Assembly (NCBI GenBank): GCA_022496205.1
Contig: WTXD01000061.1
Location: 87,315-151,314 of the forward strand
Direction of reading: 5' to 3'
DNA: 64,000 bases
Origin: Gloeopeniophorella convolvens
Lineage: Eukaryota; Basidiomycota; Agaricomycetes; Russulales
Shown piece by piece: positions 34,671 to 50,823 of this stretch. A model generated the notes under the pieces. It searched no databases and was not told the DNA's origin. It saw nothing but the letters and a program-made list of their open reading frames with translations. Each line of letters begins with the position of its first letter. The first letter of the stretch is position 1. Both the position numbers and the translations under genes were made by a program.

Positions 34671-37232
34671 TCAGAACCACCGGTTGGGCGCGAGCCCGAC
34701 GCGGTCGAGGATGTCCTTGAGCCCGTCGGGCACGATCGAGCCGAGCGCGGTGGACGGCTTGAGCTTCACGGGCGTCGCCTCGATCGGCAGGCTGCGAACG
34801 CCGCGCGCGTCAGCGACGTCCGCCAGCACGCGGCACTGGCACTCACTTGTACGCGACCTTGCCGTCGATGACGACTTCGAGGTTGAGCAGCGGCCGCTCA
34901 GGATTGCGCGTGTCAATCTCGATCGCCGACCTGCGCCGTCGAGCGCGTAAGCCCGCGCGCAACACGGAAGCAGCGGAAGGGGGCGCGACGCACCACTTGT
35001 AGTTCCCGACGGGGAGGTACTTGACCACGCGCTCCGCCGGCACCTCCTCGACGACGCGCACGGGCGGCGCCTCCTCGTCCACGATCCGCAGCACGCTGCG
35101 CGGGACGACCGCCTCGCTCGCGGCGCGCAGCGTGCGCACAAGCGGGACATAAAACATGCTCAGCGGGCTCGTCGAGAACTCGCGCACCGCGTGCGCGCCG
35201 GGGCCCTCGCGCGCGGGCGTGAACTCGAGCGCGGCAAACTCGTGCCGGTCGCCCGAGAGGAGGAACACGTTCGGCACGGTGTGCAGCGCGCCGAGCAGCG
35301 CGGCCTTTTCGGACGCGTAGGCGGCCCACGAGTCGACCTGCGCGTCGTGCGTCCAGAGCGAGGTGAACGGGACCGAGGTCACGATGAACTTGAACGTCGC
35401 CGTCTGGTTGACCTGCCGCGCCGTGCGGGTAAGCGAACGGTGGGCGGTGTGGGGGGGAGGGGGCGCACCTTGCCGAGCCACTCGTACAGCGCGCCGAGCT
35501 GCGTCTCGCCGAGCATCGTGCGCGCCGCGGCGTCGCCGGCGAGCGGGTCGCTGCGGTGTCGGCGCGTGTCCATGACGAAAAAGGCGACGTCGCCGTAGCG
35601 GAAGTCAAAGTAGTGCTCGCCGCCGACGGGCGAGTCGTAGTTGCCGTCCGCGTTGTAGATGCGGAACGCGTCGTCCGCGTTCGTGAACGGCGGCGTGTCG
35701 TTCGACTGGCCGACGTAGTTGTTGATGATCTGCGGACGGCGTGAGTGGGTGCGGACCGCTGGACGGCCGGGTCTACCTCGTGGTCGTCGTAAGTGTGGAT
35801 GATGGCTGCGGGTCGTCATCAGCGGGTGCGGGGCGCGCGAAGAGAGACAGACGCACGGAGTCGCTCGTAGATCTTGCGGAAGCTGGGGCTGTTGTAATTG
35901 CGCCTGTACAGACGGCGATACGCGTGCTTGGAATCGCCGTGGTACGTCGGGATGTCGGCGTAGATAAAATCGCCCTGGGCCGCGTCAGCGCATGCACTTA
36001 GGGGTCCAAGGCGCAACCCACGAGGAACAGCATAAACTCGGTCGGCACAACGGGGGGCGTCTCGAGCGCGGCGGGCACGACACCCTCCGCCGCCGGTACC
36101 GTGCCGTTCCCCTCGATCCCATCATTCTTCTCCAGCGGGATCGGCGCCTCTGTCACATTATCCCCGCCGCCCACCAAAGGCGCGACAACCCCTGGCGTGT
36201 CGACGACATCCGGCTCCGGGAACAAGTACTCCGCGAGCAGATCAAAGCCCTTGATGCGGCGGTTCTGGAACGGCACGTAGGGGAAGTTGGGCTTGAGGCA
36301 CGACGAGACGACGAAGCGGAAGTGCGAGCCCGTCGGGATGCGCGCGTCGGGGAACGTGCGGAAGCGCAGCGGTGCGGCGGGGTACGGCAGCGGCGTGCGG
36401 TCCGCGTCGGCCAGCGCGTCTGCAGAGCACGGCGGCCAGTCAGCGCAGGCGCATGCAGGCAGGCACGCGGGCGGGCGGGGACGCACACTCGTACTCGGTC
36501 GCGGGCCAGAGCTTGCCGAGCTTGGTCGTGTTCGTCCAGTCGTGCTCGGGCCCAAGGCGCACGAGCGGGCCGTCTGCCCACGGCTCGGCGGCGGCGGCGG
36601 TCGCGCGGCGCCAGAGGACGCGCACGTCGTGCGCGGTCGCGTTGGGGTCCGCGAGGGGGTAGCGCACGGTGAGCTTGGCGGCGTCGGGATACACGGCGCC
36701 GACGCGCGCAAAGACGACGTCGGTGGCGGGGTCGCGGAGGGGCGCGGAGACAAAGTCGGCGGCGAGGAGCACGAGGAGGGTGTTGGTGGCGAGGGTGGCG
36801 AGGTAGGCGAGGCGCGTGGTCGGGAGGGAGAAGAGCAGCTCCCAGAGCAGGTCTTGGCTGCTGTTGGGCTGCGGTGGGGCGGTCAGCGCGACAGGGGGAG
36901 GACGGGGCGAGGGGGCGCGTGCCTGGTCAGTTGGGGCGGGCGCAGGCGGCGTGTCCCGCTTGGCATCGGCGCTGTCGTTCTCTGACGGCGGGGCCTGGGA
37001 CGACTTGGACGGGGAACGGGGAGGCGAGAGGATGGCAGAGGCAGAGTAAGCAAGATAGAGGCCGGGGATGAGATACTTGCCCCATCGAATGGGAATCTAG
37101 AGAGACGGCCGGTTGTGAGCCTGTGTACGCGAGCGCAGGCCAGACGCGACTCACCACTTGGAGAAAGACGTATGTGGATATGCGCAGGAGCGTCGAGCAG
37201 AGCGCGCCCACGTAGAGGGCGGCGTTGCCCAT
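34671..37232 (-). CDS. PhoD-type metallophosphatase with N-terminal membrane segments
   Basis: PhoD-like phosphatase of the alkaline phosphatase D group; fungal members are membrane-anchored, substrates unproven. Exons 37232-37155, 37096-36487, 36419-36022, 35974-35857, 35805-35777, 35729-35469, 35412-34994, 34930-34847 and 34791-34671; 705 residues with no frame problem. Hydrophobic stretches near the N terminus (YVGALCSTLLRISTYVFL; YLATLATNTLLVLLAADFV) flank a Pro/Ser-rich segment. The catalytic part shows FRFVVSSCLKPNFPYVPF, the metal-binding GDFIYAD, TYDDHEIINNYVG, FDFRYGDVAFFVMDTRRHR and LLSGDRHEFAALEF. The TYDDHE motif is carried by a 29-nt exon. The C terminus reads GLKDILDRVGLAPNRWF. 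Exon joins were chosen to keep these motifs in frame. Confidence 0.9.
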
Positions 37233-37380
37233 GGTCGTCGTCGTCGTCGGTGTCGAGTACGGTGTTGCGCTCAAAACACGCGCCGCAATCTGACGTCGCC
37301 GGGCCCCCAGTCACGTGGCCCGCTCCTGCCCCTCGCGCGGCGGGCTGCCTCGGCTCGGAGTACGACCACCTTCGCTGACC
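37233..37380. promoter_or_regulatory. Divergent promoter PhoD phosphatase / MIC19
   Basis: 148 bp between two start codons on opposite strands, so both promoters must overlap here. No TATA box is obvious. Confidence 0.5.
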
Positions 37381-38080
37381 ATGGGTGCCTCGCAATCAAA
37401 GCACGACGACGAGCAGGTCTTTTACAACCCCGTCCCCATCCAGGTGCGCACCCCGCCGCTTCCAGCTCACAACCCCCAACACAATACAACAACTAGGTCT
37501 CCGCCGAGCTCGTCGGCCAGCTCTCGGACCCCTCCGCGTCACCCGACGTTTCCCCCGCGCGCCACGCGGCGCTCGACGACGACGTCCGCGCCAAAATTGC
37601 GGCAGAGCTCGCGCGCCTGCACGAGGGCGACGACGCGGTGCGCCGCGAGATCGAGGCTGCGCTTGAGCGCGAAAACCTCGACCGCGAGCGCGGTCTCGCG
37701 GGCGACGCAGACGCGGCGGCGCCCGGCGGGGTGAAGAACTCGGAGGTGCTGCTGGGGGACCTCGAGGAGGTGCGCCAGAAGGTGGACCGCTACCGCGCAC
37801 GCGCGGAGCTGGCGGACCACCCGGAGATCAAGCGGGCGGGCGAGGCGGTCGCAGCGTGTTACCGGTGCGTCGCCGGCCCTCCTGCCCTTTTTTTAAATGA
37901 AGAAATACTGAATATTGGCAGGGGAAATGCGAGTCGGACGCTGGATTGCTGGGCCGAGGTGGCGGATTTCCGGAGTGCGGTGGCAAAGCTGGAGCAGGTG
38001 CGCAGATCCCTCGTTCGAACTTCCATTCGATGCACGACACTAACGCATTCGAATAGGAATACGTCGAGTCGCTGCGGTAG
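37381..38080 (+). CDS. MIC19: MICOS subunit MIC19 (DUF1690/AIM13 family)
   Basis: Peripheral inner-membrane protein of the MICOS complex that maintains crista junctions. Exons 37381-37443, 37497-37864, 37922-37997 and 38057-38080 give 176 residues. The N terminus MGASQSKHDDEQVFYNP has Gly2 for myristoylation, as in known MIC19 proteins. A charged coiled coil follows (RREIEAALERENLDRERGL), then VLLGDLEEVRQKVDRY and a CHCH-like Cys pair (CYRGNASRTLDCW). It ends LEQEYVESLR. The last exon is only 24 nt; its acceptor TTCGAATAG is clear. No frame problem. Confidence 0.9.
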
Positions 38081-38264
38081 CACATTCGACTGCCTTTACT
38101 AGACACATAGACAATAATATCCCCAGACCGCCGTGGGCGAGTCACACGCCTGCACTCCTCCTACCACCGTCTAATTACGGGATAAAATAAGACACGTCAC
38201 ACAGAACAGCATCCGGTCCACAACGCCGCCAAAAAAAAATACACACGCACAGAGTCCGAGCTGA

Positions 38265-39435
38265 TCAATCGTTCGAATACGCCGACACAGAGCTCAACAC
38301 CGACCCCCGCTGCGCCGCCGCCGCCCTCAGCCGCACTATATCCAGCCACCCGCGCCGCACCGGCGCCTCCCCGCTCCCCGCCGAGTACTGCGACCCCGTG
38401 CTCGCGACGGACGGCATGTGCGGCAGCGCCGGCGCGGGTGCCAGCGACGCCCCCGCGACGACCGCGGGCGGCGGCGGCGCGTGCTTCGGCCGCGGCAGGA
38501 TCACCGGCCGGTCCGACGGCAGCACCGACACGCGCGGCAGCCCGCGCAGGTGCGGGTACGGGGACGCATCGTCGTGCCCGCCGCGCGCGCCGTCGGACTG
38601 CGTGCGCACGGCGAGCGGCGGCGGTGACGGTGGCCGCGGCGCGGGTGCGGGCACGGGCGCGGACACCGGCCGCCGGCGCGGGGGCACGGGCGGTTTGGGC
38701 TCCGGCGCCTGTGGCCGGGGCTGCTCTTGCGGCTGCTCTTGCACCTGCTCCTTCGCTGGCGCGAGCTCGAGCGCAATGTCATGTCCGGGCGTCGCAGGTG
38801 TCATGGGCGTCGCGGGCTCCTCTGCCTCTGCCTCTGCGCGGCGCTCCCCCGGCGGCCGCGGCACGCGCGCGAGCAGCGGCACCGTGGGCGAGGCAGCAGG
38901 CGACAGCGCGGCCTTCTCGTTCTGCGCTTCGAGCGCGCGCGGCGCCGGCGGGGCGCTGCGGTGGCGCGCGCGCGCGACGCTCGGCTTGCGCGCGAGGAAC
39001 TTGACCTTGCGCGGCGCGGCGGGGTCGAGCGCGAGCACGGGGCGGTACGCGGCCTGCGGCTTGAAGCCGGACGCGGCGTTGCGGCGCGTGTTCTCGCGCA
39101 CGGTGAGCATCGCTTGCTGTCGCACGCGTCACACAAATCCAGATCGTGGGTAGGAGGGCGCGACGCACGGCTTCCTTCAGCTGCTGCGCCTCGGTGCGCC
39201 GCAGCGCGCGGCCCCAGCACGTCCAGACGAGCACGAGCAGCACCGCGAGCGCCGCGCCGCCCGCGATGCCACCTGCGATCGCGGCGACGGGCACGGGTGC
39301 GCGGCCGGTGCCGGTGCCGCCGGAGGACGGCGGGGCGGACGCGACGCTCGAGGGCGCGGCGCTGCCCGGGCCCGACGTGGTGAGCGTCACGGTGACGACG
39401 ACGTCCGCGCGGCGCGCGGGGGAGGGCGGGGGCAT
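38265..39435 (-). CDS. Pro/Ala-rich single-pass membrane protein
   Basis: Unnamed protein of 372 residues from exons 39435-39169 and 39116-38265. A Ser/Thr/Pro-rich N-terminal 60 residues without a signal peptide precede one strong membrane helix (AIAGGIAGGAALAVLLVLVW), then TCWGRALRR, a positive stop-transfer. The cytosolic part is Pro/Ala/Arg-rich and disordered (PPVPPRRRPVSAP; PPRRRPVS could bind SH3 or 14-3-3 proteins, an inference). The end RGSVLSSVSAYSND is Ser-rich. The plan parallels the membrane protein at 3235-5198. The gene is convergent with MIC19, 184 bp apart. Being so GC-rich, the region is open in several frames; the exon join, the membrane helix and codon third positions support this frame. 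Confidence 0.68.
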
Positions 39436-40934
39436 GCCGGGCAACGGGAGATGTGCGGGGGGTGAATGAAGGTAGGAAGATGGGGGGGAGGAGTGCGGGG
39501 CGCAGGGCGCAGGGCGGCAGGCTGCGGGGTGGCAGGCAGGCAGGCAGGGAAGAAGGCCGCGCGGAGGACAGGCCGCGCGCCTTTTATCGTCTTCCTGCGG
39601 ATGCACGCACGCACGCTCGCTCGCCCGCACCGATAAAAGCAGATAACGGGCCCGGAAGGGGCGCGTGCGCGCCACGCGCGGGGGCGGGAACCACGCACGC
39701 AGGTTCGCCTTCTAGCCCTCGCAGCGATGCGAGGCACCCGCGTCATGTTCCTGGGGCGTCCGCGTCCACGGTCGATTCGCAGCGCGTGGCTCCCAGGCTG
39801 CAGGCCGAGAATACTACGCCCTGCCTCGAGGCTGGCGCATCTGCATCATCATCGCCGAGAACAGTGCGTGCGTGCGTGCAGTACGCCCGGCCCGCGCCAC
39901 GTACGTTGACGTTATGGCTTGGACGGACTGATCTGATGGATGCAGGTGACGGTGACGGCGCAGGATGCAGCGCCGAAGCGAGGCGAGCAGGCGCTGCATC
40001 GCACGCAGAGCAGCGCAGACGGCTGGGCAGATGTGCACATCGAGCATCGGCGGGTTCCTGGCCTTCCGAATGCAATCGGCGCACAGACGGCGCGCATCGC
40101 TGTTTCTATTTCCGGAACGTGGCCCGCGAACCACGCACTCGGAAAAGGGCCCGCTGCTACTTGATCTATCCTGTCAGAACATGCCATCCCGTGTGCTGAT
40201 GGTGCGTTGTTCGTGTGGCCACCTGGGGTCCGGGGATCAGAGGATGTGCGAATGCTGCCATCAGATAAGTGCGTGTGCACAGAAGTTGGCTGGCGCCGAG
40301 CGATGCGACGGGCGAGGGAAGGGAACAAGGCGCGGCACCTTGGTTTGGTTGACGTTAGCCCACACAAACACCGTTGATGGAGAGATGCACCCTCGTTGAT
40401 GCTAGGATCCCGTGCGTATGAACTTTGTAGGGCTGTATTCATTAGACGGTCACGCGATGCATCGCAGGCGTCAACTTACTATGGTATCAATTCACCCTCA
40501 GTGATACTACATGAGAGCATTAATTGCATGCATGCACATCTGGGAAGCTATGTGTGACACGATGGGATGGATCGAATTTAATCAGCCGTCGAGGCATAAT
40601 AATTAATCGTTTTGTGGCCCAGGAACCGCGCATCGTTTAGATCTTGCACGCTCAGATTGCGACAATGTTCTTTGCAGCTGCCCACCGGTGTGAGACTGAG
40701 CTACCCAAAATGGTAATCTGGGACCAGATTAGGAAAGCGACTCACGCAGAGTGAGTTGACTGTATACACTTTACTGCGTAGCCACAGCCTACATATAACG
40801 AAATAGCGGCATGACAGGTGCGACAAAATATGACATGAGCGTCTCTAAACCGTATAGCTACCACGTTGAAGGCCGCATTTCTCGTCTTCGTAGGGCCTCG
40901 AGAAACTGGACTGGCCCATCGTCATCGCTCAAGG
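39436..40934. other. Intergenic region
   Basis: About 1.5 kb. Short open frames have no motif. Base composition shifts from GC-rich to AT-rich near 40440. No repeat or RNA gene is seen. Confidence 0.35.
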
Positions 40935-43204
40935 TCAGAGATCTACAGATACTATGCCCGCAGCAGCAGCTACCACTCCATGCAACTGAAGGCTGTCGCT
41001 GCTTGGCCTGCCAATAGGGCCATCGGGCGCTGTGTCGACAGCAGAAGGGGCATCGGCACTTTGCGCAGAGCCGCTAGCGTCGACGCGGTCGATGGAGAGC
41101 GAGACAATCGCCGTAGAGCTCGGCACTGTTAATGCCAGAGCCGCCGAGTGATGAGCTTCTTGCGCGGAAGACGAAAGGGCAGCGGACGGCACTGGCGTGG
41201 ATGTCGATGCTGCATCGGAAGTCGGCGATTCGCCTGTCTCGGTCGTGGCTGCCGCTGCCGGAACCGCGGGGGTGTGCGGAGGTGTGGATATGGATATGGA
41301 CAGCCCGGGCCGGGCAACTCGTGGAAATTGAAGTGCAGACTCGCGCTGCAGCTGTCGTGCGTGCTGCGTATCAAAACTGGAGGTTGAAGTTGAAGGTATA
41401 GGATGGACAGGACGGCGATGGTCTGCCTCTGTGCAAAGGGGGAAGCTGGAACGGTCGAGAGTGATGAGTTCCTCATACGTTTCAGCGTTCCAAAATTGTG
41501 CTGACGACGGCCCAGGAGCTCGCAAATGATGCGATCGGTATCCCCAGGAAAGAGATGCGAGGATGTGCGACGCTATTTCGTTTCTGTCCTGATCAGGCGT
41601 CTTCGTCACAACTTGATTCCATATATCGCAATCAATGAGCGAAGGTTGCCGACGAACGAAATGGCGCAGAGTAGACGTTATCGCCTTCGTGGACATCGTC
41701 CGGGGTGGCTCGTCAAAATAGGGGCAGGCGACGTGACGAATGAAGTCTAGGAAGGGAAATGCGTCGTACGACCATAGAGTGACCAAATGGTTATACAATT
41801 TGCGGAGGAGGCAATGTCTTGATCTGAGGCCTTCGCCATTTGGTCCAAGGTGGTGCGTAGTGGTGACACGAGCTCGAGCAGCAACAAGAACGAGGGGAAG
41901 ACGGAAGCATGGTATAAGAGCGCAAACACAGCTTCGCAGCAGATCTTGAATCGTCGAAATTGCGCAGCGTCGCTGAGGACGCTCGGCCCCACGGGACGAC
42001 ACATCAGACCTAGCGCCTTGTCAAGGATACGTCCATCGTGGTCGCCGAATTCGTCCATGCGCATCAGCACCTGCCCAGGTTCCTCCATTGCCTTGGAGCT
42101 CAGAAAGCCAGGGACTCCGGCCAGGAACTCCTCCAACTCGTGGTCTTCATCCAGAGAGTCCCATGTCCATGTCAATGCCCAACCGTCCACGTCCGGTGGC
42201 TGCTTCATCGCTGTCTTTTCGGCCGTTTTGAGCATTCCGCTCGTGACCAGCTCTTGTAAATCTATCCCCAAGTTGTAGAAGTATGTCCAGGATGGTTCTA
42301 GAATGTCGAATTTTCGGCAAGTGTGTCTAGAATGTGCTTGAGGACGTTGGCGGACAGTCGGAGGATGTATAAAGAAGCCGTCCAACATAATGTCGATAGA
42401 GGCGTGCGATATGGACTGTTTGGGAATATGGCCGGCATCATCGTAATCGCCGCATAGAGCGACGCGCAGAGCGCAACCCATGAGACGACCACCTTGAACA
42501 CAGTGAGATTGACGCTGAATAGAAGGACCGAAAGGCCCGCGTAGAATAGGAAGACGGATAGGTGAAGAAGTGCAGGAAGTGCGTCGATTGCCCAGGAGAC
42601 CCGGAACTTCTCCACGCCCTGGAAGTAAAATGTGCGTATGCGCGCGCGTTTGTGCGGCTGGTAGCGTGTCTGGGTCACACGCAGATAGTGTCGGGCCCAC
42701 TGTTGCAGCATCGTGGCCAGCAGCGCACACGTCAGGCTGATGACGAGGCTGAGGAACCACAGCGCGTTGACCCAGACAGTGGTCGTGGATGGACTGAAAG
42801 TGGCAGGATCGGGAATTGTCGAGGGAATAGGGAGTTGGGAACCACTATCGGAGACAGACTGCTGGTAGATGCGGGAGAGGTAGAATGCTGAAGCGTCCTG
42901 TGAGTTCAGCTGGAGGCCTGGAAAAGTGATGCCGAGAAAGGTGGCCACGGTAGCGGAGAACAGACCGGTCTGTGACAGTAAATGAGTGCGCCGAAAAACA
43001 AGGAGGGGAGGGGTATCGCACGAATACGAGTATGCCCTCTGCGTCACCCTTCCAATTCTCCACCATTTTCTTATCCTCTTCCTCGGCGCGTTCCAGATAC
43101 ATGGAGAACAGCGGGCCCGATGGGTCGCTGAAGGTCTTCTCGGGATGCGTAGGCTGGGTTGAAGGCTGGCCGGGTAGGTGTGCTAGAACAGTCGATGTTG
43201 ACAA
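40935..43204 (-). CDS. DUF6535 domain membrane protein
   Basis: Basidiomycete-expanded family of unknown function. The domain begins MVENWKGDAEGILVF (exon ending 43022) and, after a short intron, TGLFSATVATFLG (exon from 42969). It contains two or more membrane helices (VWVNALWFLSLVISLTCALL; LPALLHLSVFLFYAGLSVLL) separated by the conserved QQWARHYLRVTQTRYQPHKR. A soluble region follows with ALTWTWDSLDEDHELEEFL, then a Ser/Thr/Pro-rich tail ending AAAAGIVSVDL. Two single-base losses in AAAA and TT runs (about 42310 and 41795) split an otherwise continuous reading frame. The first exon with the ATG is not certain: the frame upstream of 43204 has no ATG and a TTCTAG acceptor lies near 43185. Confidence 0.78.
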
Positions 43205-43664
43205 GAGATCAAGGTAGGGATGCGTGGGTGGAACGTACCATGCGATCTGTCTATGGGAGGTGGATTCGGACCGTGCGTCGCTTCAGCGCCGGATTCAAGG
43301 TCTTGCGGCATAACAGTGAATGGAAAGAAGAGGGACGGTTGGTCTGCGGAGGACCACGACACGCACAGGGAGACCCTACTATGAAGCTACATGGGTACAG
43401 CCCCAGGGTTGTCAGCGCTGACAAAAGAAGAATCATGTCCTTTAGCACACCGGCTTCATCCATGAGAATGCATCGACATCCCTAAACTTTTGTAGGAAAT
43501 ATCTGATGAATTCGAAATGGAGCGGGCGTTCGGGATGTGGTCTGGTCAAGTTGTACCACTGAGTAATTGGTAGCCAGGCGAGCAACCGCGATTAGCATTG
43601 GGACAGAAAGCAAAGTACAAGAGTCGATCCTAGAGAGTAGCACGAGAAAACAACTTGAACGCGC
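43205..43664. other. Intergenic region between DUF6535 gene and CDC5
   Basis: 460 bp holding the DUF6535 promoter, perhaps its first exon (a GTACGT donor lies near 43237) and the CDC5 3' flank. Nothing else is supported. Confidence 0.35.
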
Positions 43665-46668
<3,004 letters not shown>

Positions 46669-48123
46669 ATGCCCCTCCTCGTCGTCTACAACCCCGCCGC
46701 CGGCGCCCGCACCGGTGCCCGGCTCACGCATGACACCGTCCTGCCCCTCCTCGCCGCGCATGGGCTCCCACCCGACCTCGTCGTCGCGACTGAGCGGCCC
46801 CAGCACTCCGGCGAGCTCGTGCTCGCCGCCCTCGCCCGCCTCGCGCCCGCCGAACCCCTTACGCTCGTGCTTGTCTCGGGCGACGGCACGCTGCACGAGA
46901 TCGCAAATGCGTTGCACGATGCCCGCTCTGCGGCGCCGCTCCGCGTCGCGCTCGTCCCCGGTGGGACCGCCAACGCGCTGCACGCGTCGCTCTTCCCGCC
47001 ACCCGCCGACGCGCTCGCGGCGGTGCGCGCACTCGTCACGGGCGCGGCCGCGGTCCCGCTCGCGCTCGCGCACACGCGCGTTCTCCCGCCCGGCGCGGAC
47101 CCCGCGCCAGAGCCGACCGCGTCTGTGCTCTCCGCCGTGGTCACCTCGACCGCGCTGCACGCGTCGATCCTGCACGACTCGGAGGCGCTGCGCGCGTCGG
47201 TGCCGGGGATCGAGCGCTTCAAGCTCGCCGCCGCGCAGAACGCGACGACGTGGTACCGCGCACGCGTACGGCTGCTCGGGTCCAGCGCATCGCGGTACGA
47301 CCCCGCGTCGGACGCGTTTGTCCCCCTTGCGGGCGAGGGCGAGGGGGAACGGGAGTTGGCGGGCCCGTTTGCGTACTTTCTCGCGGCAATCAACGTCGAC
47401 CGCCTGGAGCCCGCGTTCCGCATCGCGCCGCTGCAGCGTTCACACCCACCCGCGCCGGGTGCGCGCACGACGGACGTGCTCGCCGTGCGCCCGCTGCGTG
47501 ACCCGGCGTTGGGCGGCAGGGCAGACGAGGATGCGCGCGGCGCGTTCAAGGAGCGCCTGTGGGGCGTGCTCGGCGGCGCGTACGAGGACGGTGCGCATGT
47601 GCGTGCGAGGTACGCGCCGCGCGAGGGCGAGGCGGTGGGCGCGCCGGTCGTGGAGTATTTCCGGGTCGAGGGGTGGGAGTGGATACCCGTGCGTGCTGGG
47701 TGCGGCTGACGGTGTGCGCCGCAGCGGGCTGACAGTGTCTTCTGTCTCTTGACGGGGGAGGTCGGTCGGTCGGGGGACCTCTGTCAGGCATGCTGCTGTT
47801 CCTGTCGACACACGAGCCGTCTCTTGTCGCGTGGCTTTAGCCACGTCCAGAAGCTGTTCATGTGGTCGGGCGGACTTGCGTCATGCCCGGCACAGGTTCC
47901 TCGCTCTGCCGTTCCCCCTGAGATGGAATTTATGTCGAGCCTGTGGCGGCGCACGCCGCTCGTCGTGGGCTTGCGCTGACGCTTTAGCCAGGAGGAAGAC
48001 GACGACAAGGCGCATCTCCTGTGCGCCGATGGGACGATCTTCCACGTCCCAAAGGGCGGCAAGGTCGTGTCGGCCGTGCTGGGGCAGGCAGATCACGTGC
48101 CAGACATCTCGATATACGCCTAG
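46669..48123 (+). CDS. DAGK-catalytic-domain lipid kinase
   Basis: Lipid kinase of the diacylglycerol/sphingosine kinase fold. Large first exon 46669-47688, then 47992-48123; 383 residues. VVYNPAAGARTG is the phosphate loop; VLVSGDGTLHEIANAL is the GDG catalytic motif; LVPGGTANALHASLF is the nucleotide-binding GGTxN. The C-terminal half is beta-rich (FAYFLAAINVDRLEPAFRI; EYFRVEGWEWIP). The second exon continues EEDDDKAHLLCADGTIFHVP directly after WEWIP, matching the expected end of the domain, so the 303-nt intron (GTGCGT to CCAG) is favoured over a stop at 47707. It lacks the C1 and PH domains of large kinases. Whether the substrate is diacylglycerol, sphingoid base or ceramide cannot be told. 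Confidence 0.83.
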
Positions 48124-48234
48124 ACGTGCGCGTGGAGATCTGAAGCTGGAGACTAGAGAAGATAGGATTTCGATGTATTGATTGTACGAAGAATAGACAT
48201 GGGAGAGTTCGTATTAGAATCCACACGAAGCAGC

Positions 48235-49154
<920 letters not shown>

Positions 49155-49344
49155 GGTGTTCGCGGTCTTGCTCGGGGGTGTGGACGGGCCAGACGAGGGG
49201 GTGGTCTGTGGGGCGGGGGCGGGCAGAGGCGGGTGCGGTGGCTGCGCGGTGGTGGACGAGGGAGTAGTAGGCGGCGAAGGAGGAGGCAGCGACTGCGAGG
49301 AGGAGGACCGGGTTGGGCGCGCTGCGTCGTGGTGGCGGGTGCAT

Positions 49345-49430
49345 GGATCGGCTCCCGGCCCGGTGTGTCCCGCGACCTCCTCGCCTTCCTCACCTGACCG
49401 TGACCGCGCCAACTCGGACGAGCGACCACG
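49345..49430. promoter_or_regulatory. Very short divergent promoter UMP-CMP kinase / NUP37
   Basis: If the longer kinase start is right, only 86 bp separate the two coding sequences; with the shorter start, 276 bp. No TATA is visible. Confidence 0.45.
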
Positions 49431-50823
49431 ATGGACATCCGACACGACCACGGCGCACTCATACACGTCGTCCGCGCCTGCGACAACGGCGACGCGCCCG
49501 ACCTCGTCGCCATCGGCGGCGACTCTTCCGTCTCCATCCTCCTCATCGTGCGTGCGCGTGTCACCCCTCCGCGCGCGCGTCCACCCCCGCTCACCCCGCG
49601 CAGACAGACACCGCCGCGACGCCCGTCGCGTCCTTCCACATCGGCGCGCGCATCTCCGCCCTCGCCTGGTCCCCGCGCGCCGTCTCGCCCTCCGCCTCCG
49701 ACCAGTGGCTCATCGAGTGCGTGCCCCCCCTTGCCCCTCTGCGCCCGCTGACCATCCGCGCGCGTCCAGGCTCGCCGCCGCATCGGCCGACTTTGGCCTG
49801 CACCTCCTCACAAAGGCGCCCGGCGCGCCCGAGGACGTGTTTCCCTTTGGCGGCGGGCTCAGCGGGCACCACGGCGCCGTGAACGACATGACCTTCTGCG
49901 GCGGGCCCTCGGACGACGCCGCGCGCTACGTCGCGACCGCCTCCGGTGCACACCTTCCCTCCCTCCCCCACAGCCCACACTAACCCGCACCCAGACGACA
50001 AAATGCTCATGGTCTGGGACCTCCAGCCCGCACTCGACATCCCCTCCCTCCCGCACTCGCCCTCCCCCGCCTCCGACGCGCCCTCCGGCGCGAGCACCGC
50101 CGGCGCCGGCGGCGCCCCGCGCGCGCAGCCGACCGCGTACGCGCTGCCCTTCCCGCGCGCGCTGAGCGCGGTGTGCGCGCACGCCGCGCGCACGAAGGAC
50201 CTGCTCGTCGCGGACGCGCGCGGCGCGCTCGCGCTCGTCGACTGGCGCTCCGAGCCGGGCCACGCCCCCGCAGGCGCATGGCACCACCCACGCGTGCTCG
50301 AGCTCGCCGCCCCGCGCGCCCTCGCCGGCGGCGCGCGCGCGGCACCCGCATCCGCCGCGTGGCAGCACGCCAACCCCGACATGTGCGTCCCTCCTCCTTC
50401 CTCCTTGCTCCTTCCTCCCTGGTCGCGCGCTGACTGACGCTCGCCGGCGCGCAGCATCGCGGCCGTGCACGGCGCGCGCTTCTCGCTCTGGGACCTCTCC
50501 AAGCTGCGCGGCGGGCACCCCTCGCACGCCGGGCCGACCTTTGCGGACGGCGGCGCGCAGCGCGTGCGGTGGTGCCCGACGTACCCCGAATACTTCGCCG
50601 TCGCGGCGCGCAGCGGCAGCGGCGGCGGGGCGGGGGCGGCGCGACGCTGCACGTGTGGCACGCGGCGGCGCAGGGCGGGCACGCGCAGGCGCCCGCGGCG
50701 TTCGCGCTCGCGCCGCGGCCCGCGCGCGTGCGCGACTTTGACTTTGTGCCGCTCGCGGGGATCCCGCGCATCGCGGCGGCCGTCGGGCGCGAGCTGGTGG
50801 TGTTCTACATCGGCGTCGAGTGA
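49431..50823 (+). CDS. NUP37: WD40-repeat nucleoporin, NUP37-like
   Basis: Beta-propeller protein resembling NUP37 of the Y-complex of the nuclear pore. Exons 49431-49547, 49604-49716, 49770-49945, 49995-50382 and 50455-50823; about 387 residues with one correction. Blocks that parallel NUP37 are [87 protein letters not shown] and the end [13 protein letters not shown]. One G appears missing in a GC run near 50633: without it the frame is lost before [11 protein letters not shown]. Degenerate WD repeats make the exact orthology an inference; any other WD40 protein with this plan is the alternative. Confidence 0.72.
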
